Positions 56,757 through 64,000 of a stretch of 64,000 nt of DNA are shown piece by piece (position 1 is the first letter of the stretch; the number at the start of each line of letters is the position of its first letter). The DNA comes from Nitrospira sp. MA-1 (GTDB lineage: Bacteria; Nitrospirota; Nitrospiria; Nitrospirales; UBA8639): contig JAQJDB010000005.1 in NCBI GenBank assembly GCA_032139905.1, forward strand, positions 45,001 to 109,000, in the 5' to 3' direction. The notes below the pieces were generated by a model. It was not told the DNA's origin, ran no database searches, and saw nothing but the letters and a program-made list of their open reading frames with translations. A program made the position numbers and the translations under genes.

Positions 56757-57134
56757 ATGGATGAACAATCGCTGGATGTAAAAATTGAGAGCCGAAACGT
56801 TGGCATGACCCCTCGGTGGAAAGCCGAAATTGAGAGACGGACTGAGGCGTTGCAGACGGATACCATTCGCATCATTCATGCCCGTGTCACTCTCACCAAA
56901 AATGCTCATCATAAAAAAGGGGCTGATAACGCGGAGGCGCTGGTTGTCGTGACGCTTCCCCGGCGTCGAACGGTGACTGCCAGAAAAGAATCGAAAACCT
57001 TTGAAGAAGCCATTCGCTCAGCCTTTCAGGCCATAGAGCATGAACTGGATAAAGTTGAAGAAAAACGGTTGGCCCGCAATGCCAAGGCCACAGCCAAAAA
57101 GGCTGAAAAAGCGATGCTATTGACTGCTGTCTGA
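56757..57134 (+). CDS. hpf: ribosome hibernation promoting factor (HPF/RaiA family)
   Basis: This 125-residue protein is the short HPF/RaiA type that binds the 30S decoding region in stationary phase. The pattern LDVKIESRNVGMTPRWKAEIERRTEAL, HARVTLTKNAHHKKGADNAEALVVVTLP and KTFEEAIRSAFQAIEHELDKVEEKR fits, with a basic Lys/Ala-rich tail (ARNAKATAKKAEKA). ATG 56757 follows AAGGAG. It is a single-gene unit with a hairpin downstream. Confidence 0.85.
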   Translation: MDEQSLDVKIESRNVGMTPRWKAEIERRTEALQTDTIRIIHARVTLTKNAHHKKGADNAEALVVVTLPRRRTVTARKESKTFEEAIRSAFQAIEHELDKVEEKRLARNAKATAKKAEKAMLLTAV

Positions 57135-57152
57135 AGTCAAGTTCTCATGAGA

Positions 57153-57188
57153 GTCATTGGGGGAGGGGATTTGCCCACCCCCAATGAC
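57153..57188 (+). terminator. hairpin downstream of hpf
   Basis: GTCATTGGGGG (57153-57163) pairs perfectly with CCCCCAATGAC (57178-57188), with an inner GGG/CCC extension. Only scattered T residues follow, so it is a moderate terminator. Confidence 0.7.
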
Positions 57189-57342
57189 CTTCTTCTCATT
57201 TTGTCCAAGGCCTTTCTTTCATCCTCAATTTCGTACCATTTTCCCTAAAACCTGGTTCTCTTTTACCCTCTAATCCTGGTCTACCGTTTCTTGCCAGAAT
57301 TTGGCCATCGGTCGTTCGGAATAATTGGATCATAGGTAATGG

Positions 57343-57470
57343 ATGGTTCCTCGCTCTTTCAATTGGTTCCCTGCAATGTTCGTCTCCGAGGTCCGACGCC
57401 TTCCGTCCGTTCCTCTAGAGTGGACGCTCTGATGATTCGGCGAACCTTGTTTGAGTCCTTCGACCAGACT
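57343..57470 (+). repeat. dispersed repeat, copy A, left part
   Basis: This segment aligns with 60581-60700. Shared landmarks include TCCTCGCTCTTTCA at the left edge, CGTCTCCGA and GAGTCCTTCG near the right edge. It ends at the CT dinucleotide (57469-57470), where the IS110-family element begins. The right part of the same copy resumes at 58664. It is noncoding. Confidence 0.8.
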
Positions 57471-57699
57471 TGTATGGTGTTTTGCAGCGCATTCTTGAGA
57501 AGCTACGAGGAGCCGGGGTGGAGGGACATCGGCTAGCATCTGCCGCACGGCGGACAGACTTCCTGAGAACTCTCCCACCCACACCACAAACGTCGATGAG
57601 GAATCTCGCGGCAGGGACCCTGACCGCCGATTTACCCGCAAGCTCACGTTGGTGTGTGCCACCCCAGCATCGTTCACGTACTTTTTGGAGGGTACCATC
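57471..57699 (+). ncRNA. candidate bridge RNA region of the IS110 element
   Basis: In IS110-family elements the long left noncoding end encodes a bridge RNA with target- and donor-binding loops. Here GGGTGG near 57515 can pair with CCACCC near 57575, enclosing a small CCGC/GCGG hairpin (57543-57553). After that hairpin CCTGAG (57562-57567) is complementary to the right target half CTCAGG. Further on GAATCT (57601-57606) equals the right element end, and CGCAAG (57637-57642) largely complements the left end CTTG. RNA boundaries and fold are inferred. Confidence 0.45.
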
Positions 57700-58653
57700 A
57701 TGCACACCTGTCTGAATGTCGGCGTGGATGTGGCCAAAGATGCCGTCATGGTTGCCTGCGCCGAGTCATGCTTCCCGGTCCAGAGTGTTCCCAATCAGCG
57801 TGGCTCGTTGCGGGCTTGGCTCAAATCGCTGCCGGCAGGCAGCCGCATTGGCTTGGAATCCACCGGCGCCTATCACGAATTGCTGGCGGACCTCGCGCAG
57901 GCCTACGGTCATACCGTCTTCCTGCTTAATCCCTTGGATACTCGGCACTATGCCAAGGCCATGGGCACCCGCGCCAAAACCGACTGGGTGGATGCGGAGT
58001 TGATCGCCAGACTCATCGCGCAAGAGCACACGCGCTTGCGGGCCTACACGCCCCCCACGGCGAACCAACGCAAGCTCGATCGGCTCATTCGACGGCGCGC
58101 CACGATCGTCCGCCTCAAAGGCACGCTCAAGCAGACGATGCGCCATCTGAGTGGCTTTGCCCACGAACTCAAGGCGGTGATGGGCAAAATGGATGCCTTG
58201 CTCGCCAAGATTGATGCGACCATGGCCGCGCTGGCGGCCTGTTCGCCCCACCATCAGGAGGCGCAACAACGGTTGCAAACCATTGTGGGCGTCGGGCCCT
58301 TGGTGGGCATCAGCTTGACCAATACGTTGGAGCGCGTGCCGTTCCGCAAGGCGGATGCGTTCGTCGCCTTCATTGGCTTGGATCCGCGGGCGAATGACTC
58401 GGGACACAAAACCGGGCGCCGACGGTTGTCCAAACGCGGCCCCGCCGAGTTGCGCCGCTTGCTGTTTAACGCCGCGATGTCGGCCATCAAAACCACAGTC
58501 TGGAAACCCATCTACGAGTCTTACCGCACTCAAGGTTGGAGCACGACGGCCTCTTTGGTCATTATCGCTCGCAAAATCGCCCGTGCGGCTTGGTCTATTC
58601 ATCATTACCGTACAACATTTCATCCAGAGCGGATCACACAATGCTTGACATAA
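57700..58653 (+). CDS. IS110-family transposase (bridge RNA-guided recombinase)
   Basis: This 317-residue DEDD-type recombinase has an N-terminal RuvC-like domain (GVDVAKD with Asp10, GLESTGAY with Glu near 52, KTDWVDAELIARL with Asp near 96-99). The C-terminal Tnp_20 domain has GVGPLVGISL and the serine-bearing segment GRRRLSKRGPAELRRLLFNAA. ATG 57700 follows GGAGGG. IS110 recombinases use one acidic-site and one serine-site domain with a bridge RNA to join the circular element to target DNA. The frame is complete. Confidence 0.95.
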   Translation: MHTCLNVGVDVAKDAVMVACAESCFPVQSVPNQRGSLRAWLKSLPAGSRIGLESTGAYHELLADLAQAYGHTVFLLNPLDTRHYAKAMGTRAKTDWVDAELIARLIAQEHTRLRAYTPPTANQRKLDRLIRRRATIVRLKGTLKQTMRHLSGFAHELKAVMGKMDALLAKIDATMAALAACSPHHQEAQQRLQTIVGVGPLVGISLTNTLERVPFRKADAFVAFIGLDPRANDSGHKTGRRRLSKRGPAELRRLLFNAAMSAIKTTVWKPIYESYRTQGWSTTASLVIIARKIARAAWSIHHYRTTFHPERITQCLT

Positions 58654-58663
58654 ACCATAGAAT

Positions 58664-58817
58664 CTCAGGATAAACTCCGCGAGTTGGTTCGCCCTCCCGT
58701 GACTTGAGTCCATCTCAAGTAATGAGTCCGGACGGGGCGTCAATGGTTTTGGCTACTTTTGCCGGAACAAAAGTGGCTCGGCTGCCGGGCCGAAACCCGG
58801 TAACACAGACAATCACG
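58664..58817 (+). repeat. dispersed repeat, copy A, right part
   Basis: After CT, bases 58666-58817 (152 nt) align end to end with 60701-60852 (also 152 nt). A 10-bp hairpin (58752-58761 with 58768-58777, loop CCGGAA) and a CCGGG/CCCGG hairpin follow. Short readings through this segment are not genes. Confidence 0.82.
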
Positions 58818-59052
58818 GTGATACGAGAGTCTGGTAAAAAGAAGCGACTCATTCACCAACCCGGCTTCTCAGCTGGAAAATCTCAAGATTAATTTCCGAT
58901 GAACCTGAAATTGCTGGAAGGCTAGATCCATATATCCAATATGATCCAAATAATTTGCTCTTCTTAAAAGGGGAAAGCCTCCCCAAAGAAGGCATGGGGA
59001 GAAAATTGCTAATTCGTAAGAAGAAAGGGGAAAGGAAAGGATTTGGAATGAC
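58818..59052. other. spacer between the repeat and the phosphohexomutase gene
   Basis: Nothing recognisable is present. It contains the 3' flank of the minus-strand phosphohexomutase gene without a clear terminator. Confidence 0.35.
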
Positions 59053-60480
59053 TTACCTGGCGGGAAGATGAAGCAGTTCTTTGCCGGCGTTCATGATCTC
59101 GGCGAGTCGTTCAGGGGTTTTGGCTTCGCCATAGCATCGGACGAGGGATTCGGTTCCGGACAATCGAATGAGATACCAGGAGCTATCCGGCAGGAGGAGT
59201 TTGCAGCCATCCAGTTTATTGACATGGCTGACCTCTGCTCCGGCAAACTCCGGTGGTGGATGTTCAAGGACCTGCTTGACCTGTGTTTTGATGTGGTCGC
59301 TCATCGGCAGATCCTGTCGTATCGTGAACGTCGCGCCGACTCGATCAAACAGGTCCTTTAGTAACTCCTGAATGGTCTGTCCGGTAAAGGCCACCATCTC
59401 TGCGACCAACGCCCCGGCCAATATCCCGTCTGCCTCCGGTACATGGCCCTTGATGGACATCCCGGCGCTTTCTTCCCCGCCAAAGACCACTTCCCCTTTC
59501 GCGAGCAATTCGCCGAGGTATTTGAATCCGACCGGGGTTTCGTGGACGGTGAGTCCATGGTGTGCTGCCACGGCATCAATGAGATGGGTGGTGGCAACCG
59601 AGCGGGCAACTCCACCGGTCCATTGCCGACTGCGAATGAGATAATCCAATAAAAGGGCCAGGATGTAGTTGGCTTGAATGAAGGTGCCGTCGGCATCCAC
59701 GATGCCAAACCGGCCTCCGTCTCCGTCGGTCGCCAGGCCGAGATGTGCTCCTTCGCGGCGAACGGTCTCTTGCAGATCCTGAAGTGTCTCGTTGGTCGGT
59801 TCCGGTCGAAATCCTCCAAAATACGGATCTCGCCAATGGTGTAAGACGGCCATTTTTGCGCCCGCTTGTCGGAGGAATTCATCCAGATAATGCCTGGAGG
59901 TTCCATAGAGGGGATCAAAAATCACCCTGATCCGGCCGTTTCGGATGCGGTCGCGATCCACCAGCGATTCCAGAGCTTTCAAATACTCGGGTTGCGGATC
60001 GAAATGCCGCACCATGCCATCGTGGGTCGCCCGCTCCCAGGGGAGCCATTTGATGTGTTCCCCATGCAACAGGGGTAGGATGCGCAGTTCAATGGCTTTG
60101 GTTGTTTCCGGTAGGGCCGGTCCTCCCCAGTCCGGTGTAAATTTGATGCCATTCCATTCATGAGAATTGTGGCTGGCTGAAAAGTTCATGCCGCCTGACA
60201 GCTTACGACTCACCACATGGTAAGAGATGGCGGGCGTCGGGGTATCTCGGTCGCAAATCAGACAAGGGATACCATGGGCCGCCATGACTTCTGCAGCCAC
60301 TTTGGCAAAATGCTCCCCTAAAAATCTTGCGTCGTAGCCAATCAGGATGCCTTGTTGCCCCAACTTCTGTTGACGGAGAAATTGAGCGATTCCCTGGCAC
60401 ACGATACGGATGTTCCGGACCGTAAAGTCCTCGGCCACAATGGCCCGCCACCCTGAAGTCCCGAATTTAATGGAGTCCAT
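59053..60480 (-). CDS. phosphoglucomutase/phosphomannomutase family protein
   Basis: This 475-residue alpha-D-phosphohexomutase has the four family sites: the phosphoserine loop NFSASHNSHEWNG, the Mg loop ATDGDGGRFG, the sugar-binding FGGEESAGMS and the phosphate-binding RLSGTESLVR. It starts MDSIKFGTSGWRAIVAEDF, as glucose-1-phosphate/glucose-6-phosphate mutases of the PGM/PMM type often do. It interconverts hexose 1- and 6-phosphates; exact sugar specificity is open. It stands alone between two copies of the dispersed repeat. Confidence 0.93.
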   Translation of the reverse strand: MDSIKFGTSGWRAIVAEDFTVRNIRIVCQGIAQFLRQQKLGQQGILIGYDARFLGEHFAKVAAEVMAAHGIPCLICDRDTPTPAISYHVVSRKLSGGMNFSASHNSHEWNGIKFTPDWGGPALPETTKAIELRILPLLHGEHIKWLPWERATHDGMVRHFDPQPEYLKALESLVDRDRIRNGRIRVIFDPLYGTSRHYLDEFLRQAGAKMAVLHHWRDPYFGGFRPEPTNETLQDLQETVRREGAHLGLATDGDGGRFGIVDADGTFIQANYILALLLDYLIRSRQWTGGVARSVATTHLIDAVAAHHGLTVHETPVGFKYLGELLAKGEVVFGGEESAGMSIKGHVPEADGILAGALVAEMVAFTGQTIQELLKDLFDRVGATFTIRQDLPMSDHIKTQVKQVLEHPPPEFAGAEVSHVNKLDGCKLLLPDSSWYLIRLSGTESLVRCYGEAKTPERLAEIMNAGKELLHLPAR

Positions 60481-60580
60481 GTTCGATATATGCTCGTTGC
60501 GAAGAAGGGATTTCTCAGCAGAAAACAGTGAAAACGTGATTTGGAGCTTTCGTTCCCAGAAGGGTGATCATACAGAAAAT

Positions 60581-60852
60581 ATGGCTCCTCGCTCTTTCAT
60601 CTGAGTCACTGAAATGATCGTCTCCGACGCCTGCCGTCTGGCATAAGGGAGAGACGCTCTTATCCACCGGCGGGCCTTGTCTGAGTCCTTCGGCATGGCT
60701 CAGGATAGACTCCGCGAGTTGGTCCGCCCTCCTCAGGCTGGCGTCCCTCCCCTCTCATAGGGCCAGACGGGGCGTCCATGGTTTTGGGGCCTTTTGCCGG
60801 AACAAAAGGGCCTCGCCTGCCTGGGCGAAACCCGGCAACACAGAAAAGCACG
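60581..60852 (+). repeat. dispersed repeat, copy B (uninterrupted)
   Basis: This 272-bp noncoding repeat aligns with copy A on both sides of the IS110 insertion. A 10-nt stem (60787-60796 with 60803-60812, loop CCGGAA) is conserved, with two compensatory base-pair changes relative to copy A and one mismatch. A GC-rich hairpin with loop CGAAA follows. The empty insertion site is at CT 60699-60700. A minus-strand reading across it is a shadow. Confidence 0.82.
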
Positions 60853-61075
60853 TTAAACATGAGAGTTGTGCGCACAAATGCATTGGGTTCCCCTGTCAGC
60901 CCCTTTTTTCTGCCAAGCCCCAAGATGGATTTTCGATACACATCGTAAAGCTGTAAGGTCAGAACCATAAATGCTATTGATTCCAAAAGTATTACAGAAT
61001 AGAAGATTTTTGCTCATTTGCCAATCAGATGATTGAGTTTTTCTAATCAATTTCTCCGAAATCGTCCTGGAGTTC

Positions 61076-61497
61076 ATACAATATAAAATTGCGGTTCCTG
61101 AAACCTACGAAAAAGACGGGAAAGAAAAAACTGCGTGGACGACCGTCGGCACGGCCTTTGCCAATGACAGCGGCAATATTACTCTGAATCTTCCCCAACA
61201 TGTGGCCGTCTCGGGCCGGGTGGTGTTGTTTTCAAAAAAAGATGAGCCTGAAAAAAAGAATAGGGTAGGGGCTTTACGAAAAATGGAACCGAATACGTTC
61301 AAGCCGGGTTTGGCGTTTCGGTTTCAGTATGTGGTCGAGGATGTTTTTTCTTTGCCTTTCCAAGTACCATCCTCAAAGGCGACGGCTTATATCGACGATT
61401 CAATATGCAAGGGGCCTTTATTGAACCGGAATGGTATCGGTTTCCGGTTAATTTCAGGTTTTTAAAGCGGGCTGAGGAATTTGATTTGGTCGGATAA
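61076..61497 (+). pseudogene. frameshifted hypothetical ORF, possible ATA start
   Basis: A frame beginning at ATA 61076 after TGGAG reads QYKIAVPETYEKDGKEKTAW, SGNITLNLPQHVAVSGRVVLF and FRFQYVVEDVF. In its own frame it then ends in poor sequence at 61465. If one T is added to the T6 run at 61344-61349, the frame continues FAFPSTILKGDGLYRRFN, MQGAFIEPEWYRFPV and ends EEFDLVG at 61497. The start codon (ATA) and the homopolymer both point to decay, or to a sequencing error at the run. No family is recognised. Confidence 0.5.
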
Positions 61498-61552
61498 CCG
61501 TTATTGTGGAAAAGCAGACGTTCCATTTTTTGACATATCGTCTATAATCGAC

Positions 61553-62781
61553 TGCGGTTTCAACCGGTCGCTGCAACATCTAATCTCTAATAATAGAGAG
61601 GAGGATGTTGAAAATGAAGCGGCGCCCAAGGATTTATTACACAGAAGAACAAAAGGCCTTAATGTGGGATCGCTGGAAGAAAGGTGAATCTCTGGAGTCG
61701 ATTGCGCGGTTATTTGATCGGCATCATCCGTCGATTGAACGTATCCTTCGAGAGCATGGGGGGATACGCCCGCCAGAGCGTCGACGATCATCATGCGCAC
61801 TAACCCTGGCGGAGCGGGAGGAAATATCACGCGGCATAGCTACAGGTTGCTCCATTCGTTCCATCGCAGCCTCCCTGAATCGTGCGCCTTCGACCATCAG
61901 TCGGGAAATCAAACGCAACCATGGGCAAGGCGGTTACCGGGCAAGTCAGGCTGATCAGGCGGCCTGGGCTCGGGCCCATCGCCCCAAAACCTGTAAACTA
62001 GTAGAGAACCGTGCACTGGCTCGAATCGTAGCCAGGAAGCTACAATTGGAGTGGTCACCCGAGCAGATTGCCGGTTGGCTTAAGCACACCTATCCGGACG
62101 ATGAACGTTACCAGGTGTCCCACGAGACGATCTATAGGAGCCTATTCATCCAGGCACGTGGTGCCTTGAAGAAAGAGTTGATGCAGCATTTGAGGCGCAC
62201 ACGAATGATGCGTCGTTCACGCCACCACACACAAAAAACGGAGGAGCACGGCCGGATTACCGACACCGTATCGATCCGTGAGCGGCCTGCCTCTGCGGCA
62301 GACCGAGCCTTACCGGGACACTGGGAGGGTGATCTGCTATTCGGTAGTCATAACAGCCAGATGGCGACGCTGGTCGAACGTCATACACGCTACCTGATGC
62401 TGGTCAAAGTCGACAGCAAAGACACCGAGACGGTGATCAATGCCTTGATCAAGCAAGCGCATAAGTTACCTCGGGAGCTTTACAAGTCACTCACCTGGGA
62501 CCGAGGCAAAGAGATGGCCGACCATAAACGCTTCACGCTGGCGACCGACATAAAGGTATACTTTTGTGATCCACACAATCCCTGGCAGCGAGGGTCCAAC
62601 GAAAATACCAATGGTCTGTTAAGGCAATACTTCCCGAAAGGAATGGATCTGTCGAGAGTTCCACAAGCCAAGCTAAACGCCGTTGCACGGCGTCTCAACG
62701 AACGACCAAGAAAAACGTTAAACTTTGAAACACCTGCTGAACGATTTAACCCATGTGTTGCAGCGACCGGTTGAAACCGCA
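61553..62781 (+). mobile_element. IS30-family insertion sequence
   Basis: The element is 1229 bp, bounded by perfect 25-bp inverted repeats (61553-61577 and 62757-62781; outer end TGCGGTTTCAACC). AC directly flanks both sides, a possible 2-bp target duplication. The single transposase frame is intact. The insertion lies immediately after a TATAATCG sequence. Confidence 0.93.
61605..62774 (+). CDS. IS30-family transposase
   Basis: This DDE transposase has up to 389 residues. The N-terminal HTH region has ESLESIARLFDRHHPSIERIL and the IS30-type second HTH CSIRSIAASLNRAPSTISREIKRN. The catalytic core has GHWEGDLLFG, TWDRGKEMADHKRF and NPWQRGSNENTNGLLRQYFPKG. The stop falls inside the right inverted repeat. 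Start alternatives are TTG 61605 or ATG 61614; the box AGAGAGGAGG lies just ahead. Confidence 0.95.
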   Translation: MLKMKRRPRIYYTEEQKALMWDRWKKGESLESIARLFDRHHPSIERILREHGGIRPPERRRSSCALTLAEREEISRGIATGCSIRSIAASLNRAPSTISREIKRNHGQGGYRASQADQAAWARAHRPKTCKLVENRALARIVARKLQLEWSPEQIAGWLKHTYPDDERYQVSHETIYRSLFIQARGALKKELMQHLRRTRMMRRSRHHTQKTEEHGRITDTVSIRERPASAADRALPGHWEGDLLFGSHNSQMATLVERHTRYLMLVKVDSKDTETVINALIKQAHKLPRELYKSLTWDRGKEMADHKRFTLATDIKVYFCDPHNPWQRGSNENTNGLLRQYFPKGMDLSRVPQAKLNAVARRLNERPRKTLNFETPAERFNPCVAATG

Positions 62782-62852
62782 ACCCAAAGCGGACATTGGC
62801 GACAAATTGGGCAACGAGTCGAGTTTTAAATAAATTTCGGTCTGAGATATTT

Positions 62853-63179
62853 ATGGACATTGATGCATCAAAACGACAGGAAGCTATCGACCTCGCCACC
62901 TCAATAATCAAGGGTACTCTGCATCCATTAGAAGGCTGCCATCGGCTGGCAGGGCTCGCTCACTCTCTTGGATTGGAAGAGAATGAAAGCATTCAACAAA
63001 TTCTTGTGACTTCTAGTGAGATGGATCACTTGCCGTTTGGTTCTCTCAAAGAACAGTGTAGTGTTTCCTATTTGGAGAGAATCGAACGAGAAGAGCGCGA
63101 ATATCTAGAGTCGGCTCTTGATGATATTGTGCGAGCCTGTATGGCAATTATTAAAAAATTGAGTCCTCAGGAAGGTTGA
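62853..63179 (+). CDS. small hypothetical protein
   Basis: This 108-residue soluble, helical, acidic protein begins MDIDASKRQEAIDLATSIIKG and has a middle TLHPLEGCHRLAGLAHSLGL and a C-terminal helix RIEREEREYLESALDDIVRAC. No family is assigned with confidence. It follows the IS30 element and lies between inverted copies of a 13-bp sequence (62785-62797 and 63280-63292). No strong ribosome site is visible. Confidence 0.6.
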   Translation: MDIDASKRQEAIDLATSIIKGTLHPLEGCHRLAGLAHSLGLEENESIQQILVTSSEMDHLPFGSLKEQCSVSYLERIEREEREYLESALDDIVRACMAIIKKLSPQEG

Positions 63180-63311
63180 CCATCAAGTCTTCCAACCTTT
63201 TTCTTGTGCAATGTTCAAGCTTCGGCAGATGACCTTCGACCGCTTTTGGCCGTTTGCGGCCGAACCCCTGCGGTCTACGAATGTCCGCTTTGTAGTGTGA
63301 TAATCGTCAGT
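63180..63311. repeat. palindrome-containing spacer
   Basis: A GGCCG-TTTG-CGGCC palindrome (63248-63261) and the sequence AATGTCCGCTTTG (63280-63292) occur here. The latter is the inverse of the sequence bordering the IS30 element at 62785-62797. Confidence 0.5.
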
Positions 63312-63989
63312 ATGGAACCTGAATTAACATGTGCGTTTTGTGAGCAGCCAGCTACAACAAGAGATCATGTTCCTCCCAAAAGCCTTTTTAAAACATCTCC
63401 TCCAGATAATTTAATAACAGTCCCGGCCTGCTTTTCCTGTAATAATGAAGCTTCTACTGATGACCAATGGTTTCGCAATTATCTCGTATCTGACGATCGA
63501 ATAAAGAATCATCCGGAAGCAAAAGAATTGAATAATGCTTTAGCGCGATCGCTTCAAAGGCCTCAAGGTGTAGGCCTTCAAGAATATATGGATCGAAATT
63601 TAAAGCGTTTTTCTTTGATTACGGAAAGTGGTCTTTTTTACGGCGAAGGGACAGCTTTAGAAAATGATTTCAAGCGAGAGGGCAGGATTTTAACACGGAT
63701 TATGAAAGGCCTTTATTATCACGAGCTTAAAAAACATCATCCAACCCATAACATTAATTCAGTTTATTCGTCCAAAAAAGCCTTTTCACCAGACCCAAAA
63801 GTACGAGAGGAGCGCCAGAACGTAATTTTGGATTTGATTAATGATTTAAAAAATGAGCCTATTAAGAAAATAGGCAATGACGTATTTTCTTATAAATGGG
63901 GTATGGCTAAAGATAATCCTGACGCAAGTTTTTGGGTGTTAGTATTCTTTCATGCTATCCCCTTTTCGGTTATTTCGATACCTCCTTAA
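63312..63989 (+). CDS. HNH-type endonuclease-like protein
   Basis: This 225-residue protein has an N-terminal zinc/HNH core: CAFC (Cys7, Cys10), RDHVPPKSLF (Asp18-His19) and CFSCNNEAS (Cys40, Cys43). This two-CxxC HNH form is common in small phage, defence and mobile-element nucleases. The remaining about 170 residues are helical with no recognised domain. I use ATG 63312 because the upstream reading is a repeat-like spacer. It stands downstream of the 108-residue protein in an accessory region. Confidence 0.7.
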   Translation: MEPELTCAFCEQPATTRDHVPPKSLFKTSPPDNLITVPACFSCNNEASTDDQWFRNYLVSDDRIKNHPEAKELNNALARSLQRPQGVGLQEYMDRNLKRFSLITESGLFYGEGTALENDFKREGRILTRIMKGLYYHELKKHHPTHNINSVYSSKKAFSPDPKVREERQNVILDLINDLKNEPIKKIGNDVFSYKWGMAKDNPDASFWVLVFFHAIPFSVISIPP

Positions 63990-64000
63990 ACATAACACTC

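Larger units (their letters stand above)
57469..58665 (+). mobile_element. IS110-family insertion sequence
   Basis: Comparison with the uninterrupted repeat at 60581-60852 places the element between CT at 57469-57470 and CT at 58664-58665, giving about 1195 bp plus the core. It has a long left noncoding end (about 230 nt), one transposase gene and a short right end (about 10 nt after the stop). This is the architecture of the IS110 group, with no terminal inverted repeats. The open frame is intact, so it may be active or recent. Confidence 0.87.

Noticed and set aside
58704-58892. Small ORF in the dispersed repeat right part
   Set aside because: The paired stems explain the sequence; the same stretch in the other copy is not open in the same way.
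60660-60986. Minus-strand reading of 108 residues over the intact repeat
   Set aside because: It is a shadow of the repeat; the homologous segment of copy A does not preserve the frame.
63180-63311. Integron attC-like site
   Set aside because: A palindrome is present, but no GTTRRRY/RYYYAAC core sites or integron integrase could be seen.

Overview
The window looks like a chromosomal segment of a Nitrospirota bacterium, most likely a Nitrospira of moderate GC content. This rests on the gene repertoire and order (an argD-argF-argH / lysA-dapA-dapB block, ahcY-metK, a universal-stress/PCP_red protein next to a radical SAM-SPASM protein, many small lipoproteins typical of the group) and is an inference; no 16S gene is present to settle it. 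The envelope is Gram-negative: lipoboxes, beta-barrel-like proteins, Tat and an LptM-like peptide.

Layout. 1-2.6 kb: 3' part of a 23S rRNA, 5S rRNA and the operon terminator. 2.6-7.5 kb: a STAS protein, hemL, an aldehyde dehydrogenase and a small acidic protein. 7.8-16.8 kb, minus strand: argD, argF, argH, an LptM-like lipoprotein, a B12-type radical SAM protein with a C-terminal STAS-like domain, lysA, dapA and dapB, closely spaced or overlapping, making arginine, lysine and diaminopimelate. 16.9-20.9 kb, minus strand: a fatty-acid desaturase, ahcY and metK. 21.6-25.6 kb, plus strand: a tight three-gene operon built around PCP_red domains (stress protein/rubredoxin-like protein, radical SAM-SPASM protein, CopD-like membrane protein). 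26-31.5 kb: der, a cytochrome c, an M20 peptidase, an M50 membrane protease and an HTH-metallo-beta-lactamase fusion. 31.8-46 kb: mostly envelope, regulatory and hypothetical proteins (TRL-like lipoprotein, outer-membrane protein, DUF4105/Lnb-like, DUF3015, methyltransferase-TPR, response regulator, HEAT lipoprotein, a long TatA-like protein, PsiE-like, a tandem desulforedoxin-like protein) plus a decayed SprA-type metalloprotease gene. 45.7-57.1 kb: nagZ, pepA, queE, a HAD hydrolase, tRNA-Leu(GAG), a methyltransferase, a TPR protein with a CHASE2-sigma54 activator, msrB and a ribosome hibernation factor.

57.3-64 kb is accessory. An IS110-family element sits inside one copy of a structured dispersed repeat. 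An uninterrupted second copy of that repeat lies about 3 kb away, beyond a phosphoglucomutase gene, so the insertion point can be read directly: a CT core and a roughly 1195-bp element with a long left noncoding end expected to encode a bridge RNA. Further right are a frameshifted ORF, an intact IS30-family element with perfect 25-bp ends, and two small genes, one of them an HNH-type nuclease.

The most interesting items are the PCP_red/radical SAM operon, the IS110 insertion with candidate bridge-RNA guides, the TatA-like protein with a duplicated amphipathic helix, the tandem Cys3-His desulforedoxin-like protein, and the SprA-like pseudogene whose HEQAH motif has been destroyed.
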